From Akkermansiaceae bacterium (lineage in GTDB: Bacteria > Verrucomicrobiota > Verrucomicrobiia > Verrucomicrobiales > Akkermansiaceae): DNA of 64,000 nucleotides. The DNA lies in NCBI GenBank assembly GCA_903837825.1, contig CAILVZ010000042.1, positions 1 to 64,000 of the forward strand, read 5' to 3'. The position numbers and the translations under genes were made by a program. Every line of letters begins with the position of its first letter. Within the stretch, counting starts at the first letter, position 1. The notes under the pieces were generated by a model. The model had not been told where the DNA came from. It was given only the letters and a program-made list of their open reading frames with translations, and searched no databases. Positions 63,156-64,000 of the stretch are shown in pieces.

Positions 63156-63158
63156 ACC

Positions 63159-63608
63159 ATGGATAGTCCAACCCGCACCATGCCACCTGGCCATGTCATC
63201 GCTCCCGCGATCACGATTTCCGCACTGTCGATCCTCCTCGCGGCCGGCCTCCATTTCCTTGGCTTGTTAGAGAAAGCAAACACAGCACTGGCCGATGCTT
63301 TGTCGAAGCAACTTCATGCTGGGTTCCCGAAAGCACTGCCACCGCTTGGGATCTGGCTGGCAACGCTCGCCCTCGCGTTTGGACTCACATCTGCTCTGCT
63401 CCGCGTGCCTCGAGCCTGGCAGCGCACGATCCTTTGGATCACCTCGCTGGTCATCATCGCTGGATGGGCACCCGTGCTTGGGCTCGCCGCACACAAACCG
63501 GATATCGCTGCACCATGGATCACTGCCCTTTGGTCTGGCATATGCGCCATGACCTACGCAGGAAATCACCGGATGCCATGCGAAGATTCACCGCAATCCG
63601 CAGCCTAA
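63159..63608 (+). CDS. Small membrane protein, unknown
   Basis: A 149-residue protein with four predicted spans: about 13-32, 62-79, 90-110 and 119-136. I do not recognise a family and see no metal-binding cluster. It starts three bp after the permease partner gene and ends 19 bp before recR, so it may belong to either transcript. Its position suggests a link with metal efflux, but that is weak evidence. Confidence 0.6.
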   Translation: MDSPTRTMPPGHVIAPAITISALSILLAAGLHFLGLLEKANTALADALSKQLHAGFPKALPPLGIWLATLALAFGLTSALLRVPRAWQRTILWITSLVIIAGWAPVLGLAAHKPDIAAPWITALWSGICAMTYAGNHRMPCEDSPQSAA

Positions 63609-63627
63609 GCCTCTCGCGCCTCACCTC

Positions 63628-64000
63628 ATGAAACGCATCGACTTCCCAGAACCCGTCAAGGCTCTTGTCGCCCAACTCAAGCGCTTGCCAGGCGTTGGCC
63701 CACGCAGCGCGGAGCGCATCGCCGTTTGGCTATTGCAGGCACCCCATGCGGATCCTGCGTCATTGGCAGGATCTTTGTTAGAGGCCAAAGAAATGGTGCA
63801 TCCCTGCCCGACCTGCGGATTCTTTGCCACAGCCGAGAGTTGTGGCGTTTGCAACGATCCAACCCGTGACGACCACGCGCTCTGCGTGGTGGAACAAGCG
63901 ACCGACGTCCTCCCGCTTGAGCGGTCGGGTGCCTTCCGCGGACGCTACCACTGCCTCGGGGGCAAGCTGTCGCCACTCGATCGCGTCTCGCCGGATGATT
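63628..64000 (+). CDS. recR: Recombination protein RecR, 3' end beyond window
   Basis: The first 124 codons of RecR. It starts MKRIDFPEPVKALVAQLKRL with the helix-hairpin-helix PGVGPRSAERIAVWLLQ. The four-Cys zinc finger is complete in CPTCGFFATAESCGVC. VVEQATDVLPLERSGAFRGR and YHCLGGKLSPLDRVSP begin the Toprim domain, where the window ends. With RecF and RecO it loads RecA at gaps. dnaX or a YbaB gene is not seen upstream, unlike in many bacteria. Confidence 0.95.
   Translation, partial: MKRIDFPEPVKALVAQLKRLPGVGPRSAERIAVWLLQAPHADPASLAGSLLEAKEMVHPCPTCGFFATAESCGVCNDPTRDDHALCVVEQATDVLPLERSGAFRGRYHCLGGKLSPLDRVSPDD

Noticed and set aside
1-64000. CRISPR arrays, prophage, IS elements and rRNA genes
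   Set aside because: No regularly spaced repeats, integrase or transposase motifs, phage structural genes or rRNA-like sequence were seen on reading both strands.

Overview
The window looks like chromosomal DNA of a member of the Verrucomicrobiota, probably the Verrucomicrobiales. Pointers are a PEP-CTERM sorting signal, DUF5069 and U32 proteins, secreted proteins that end in a DPDGDGLPNLVEY-type tail, zinc-independent L31 and L36, and moderately GC-rich housekeeping genes with little visible Shine-Dalgarno use. The genus cannot be fixed from sequence reading alone. No phage, CRISPR array, IS transposase or replication origin was seen.

Region 1 (1 to 22.3 kb, all minus strand, more AT-rich than the rest) is a large surface-polysaccharide locus. 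In transcription order it holds an outer-membrane beta-barrel protein, a Wzc/GumC-type chain-length protein with a degenerate ATPase, a polyprenyl-phosphate sugar transferase, a PssD/PssE-type split glycosyltransferase, a hexapeptide acyltransferase, several GT2 and GT4 glycosyltransferases, a secreted protein with two chitobiase C-terminal-type repeats, a WecE-like aminotransferase, an O-antigen ligase/polymerase, an ABC exporter pair (Wzm/Wzt), a secreted GDSL esterase and a second acyltransferase cut by the window edge. It mixes parts of the Wzy-dependent and the ABC-dependent export routes.

Region 2 (22.5 to 29 kb) holds a four-gene operon (anchored helical protein, pseudopilin, ABC ATPase, ABC permease), a Tat-exported M15-like peptidase and a long U32 protein related to RlhA. 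Region 3 (29 to 31.5 kb) is a small AT-rich accessory patch. It has two small membrane proteins, a HEPN-like protein, two attC-like hairpin sites and an ORF broken by a TAG, and looks like a few integron gene cassettes without an integrase in view.

Region 4 (31.5 to 56 kb) is mostly housekeeping: two secreted metalloproteases, TrmL, a HAD phosphatase, an NlpC/P60 lipoprotein, RdgB, a thioredoxin-like protein, a DUF455 plus ATP-grasp fusion, LeuS, an isolated NuoA, L31 type B, RecQ, an Ahr-like alcohol dehydrogenase, an ArsC/Spx-like reductase, a SpoU methyltransferase, a phosphoesterase, tRNA-Val, a PEP-CTERM protein broken by TAG, AccD, an EboD-like sugar-phosphate cyclase, a Nudix hydrolase, TcdA and L36 type B. 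Region 5 (56.4 to 64 kb) has a 1565-residue S8 protease, a metal-efflux permease with its TIGR03943-type partner, a small membrane protein and the start of recR.
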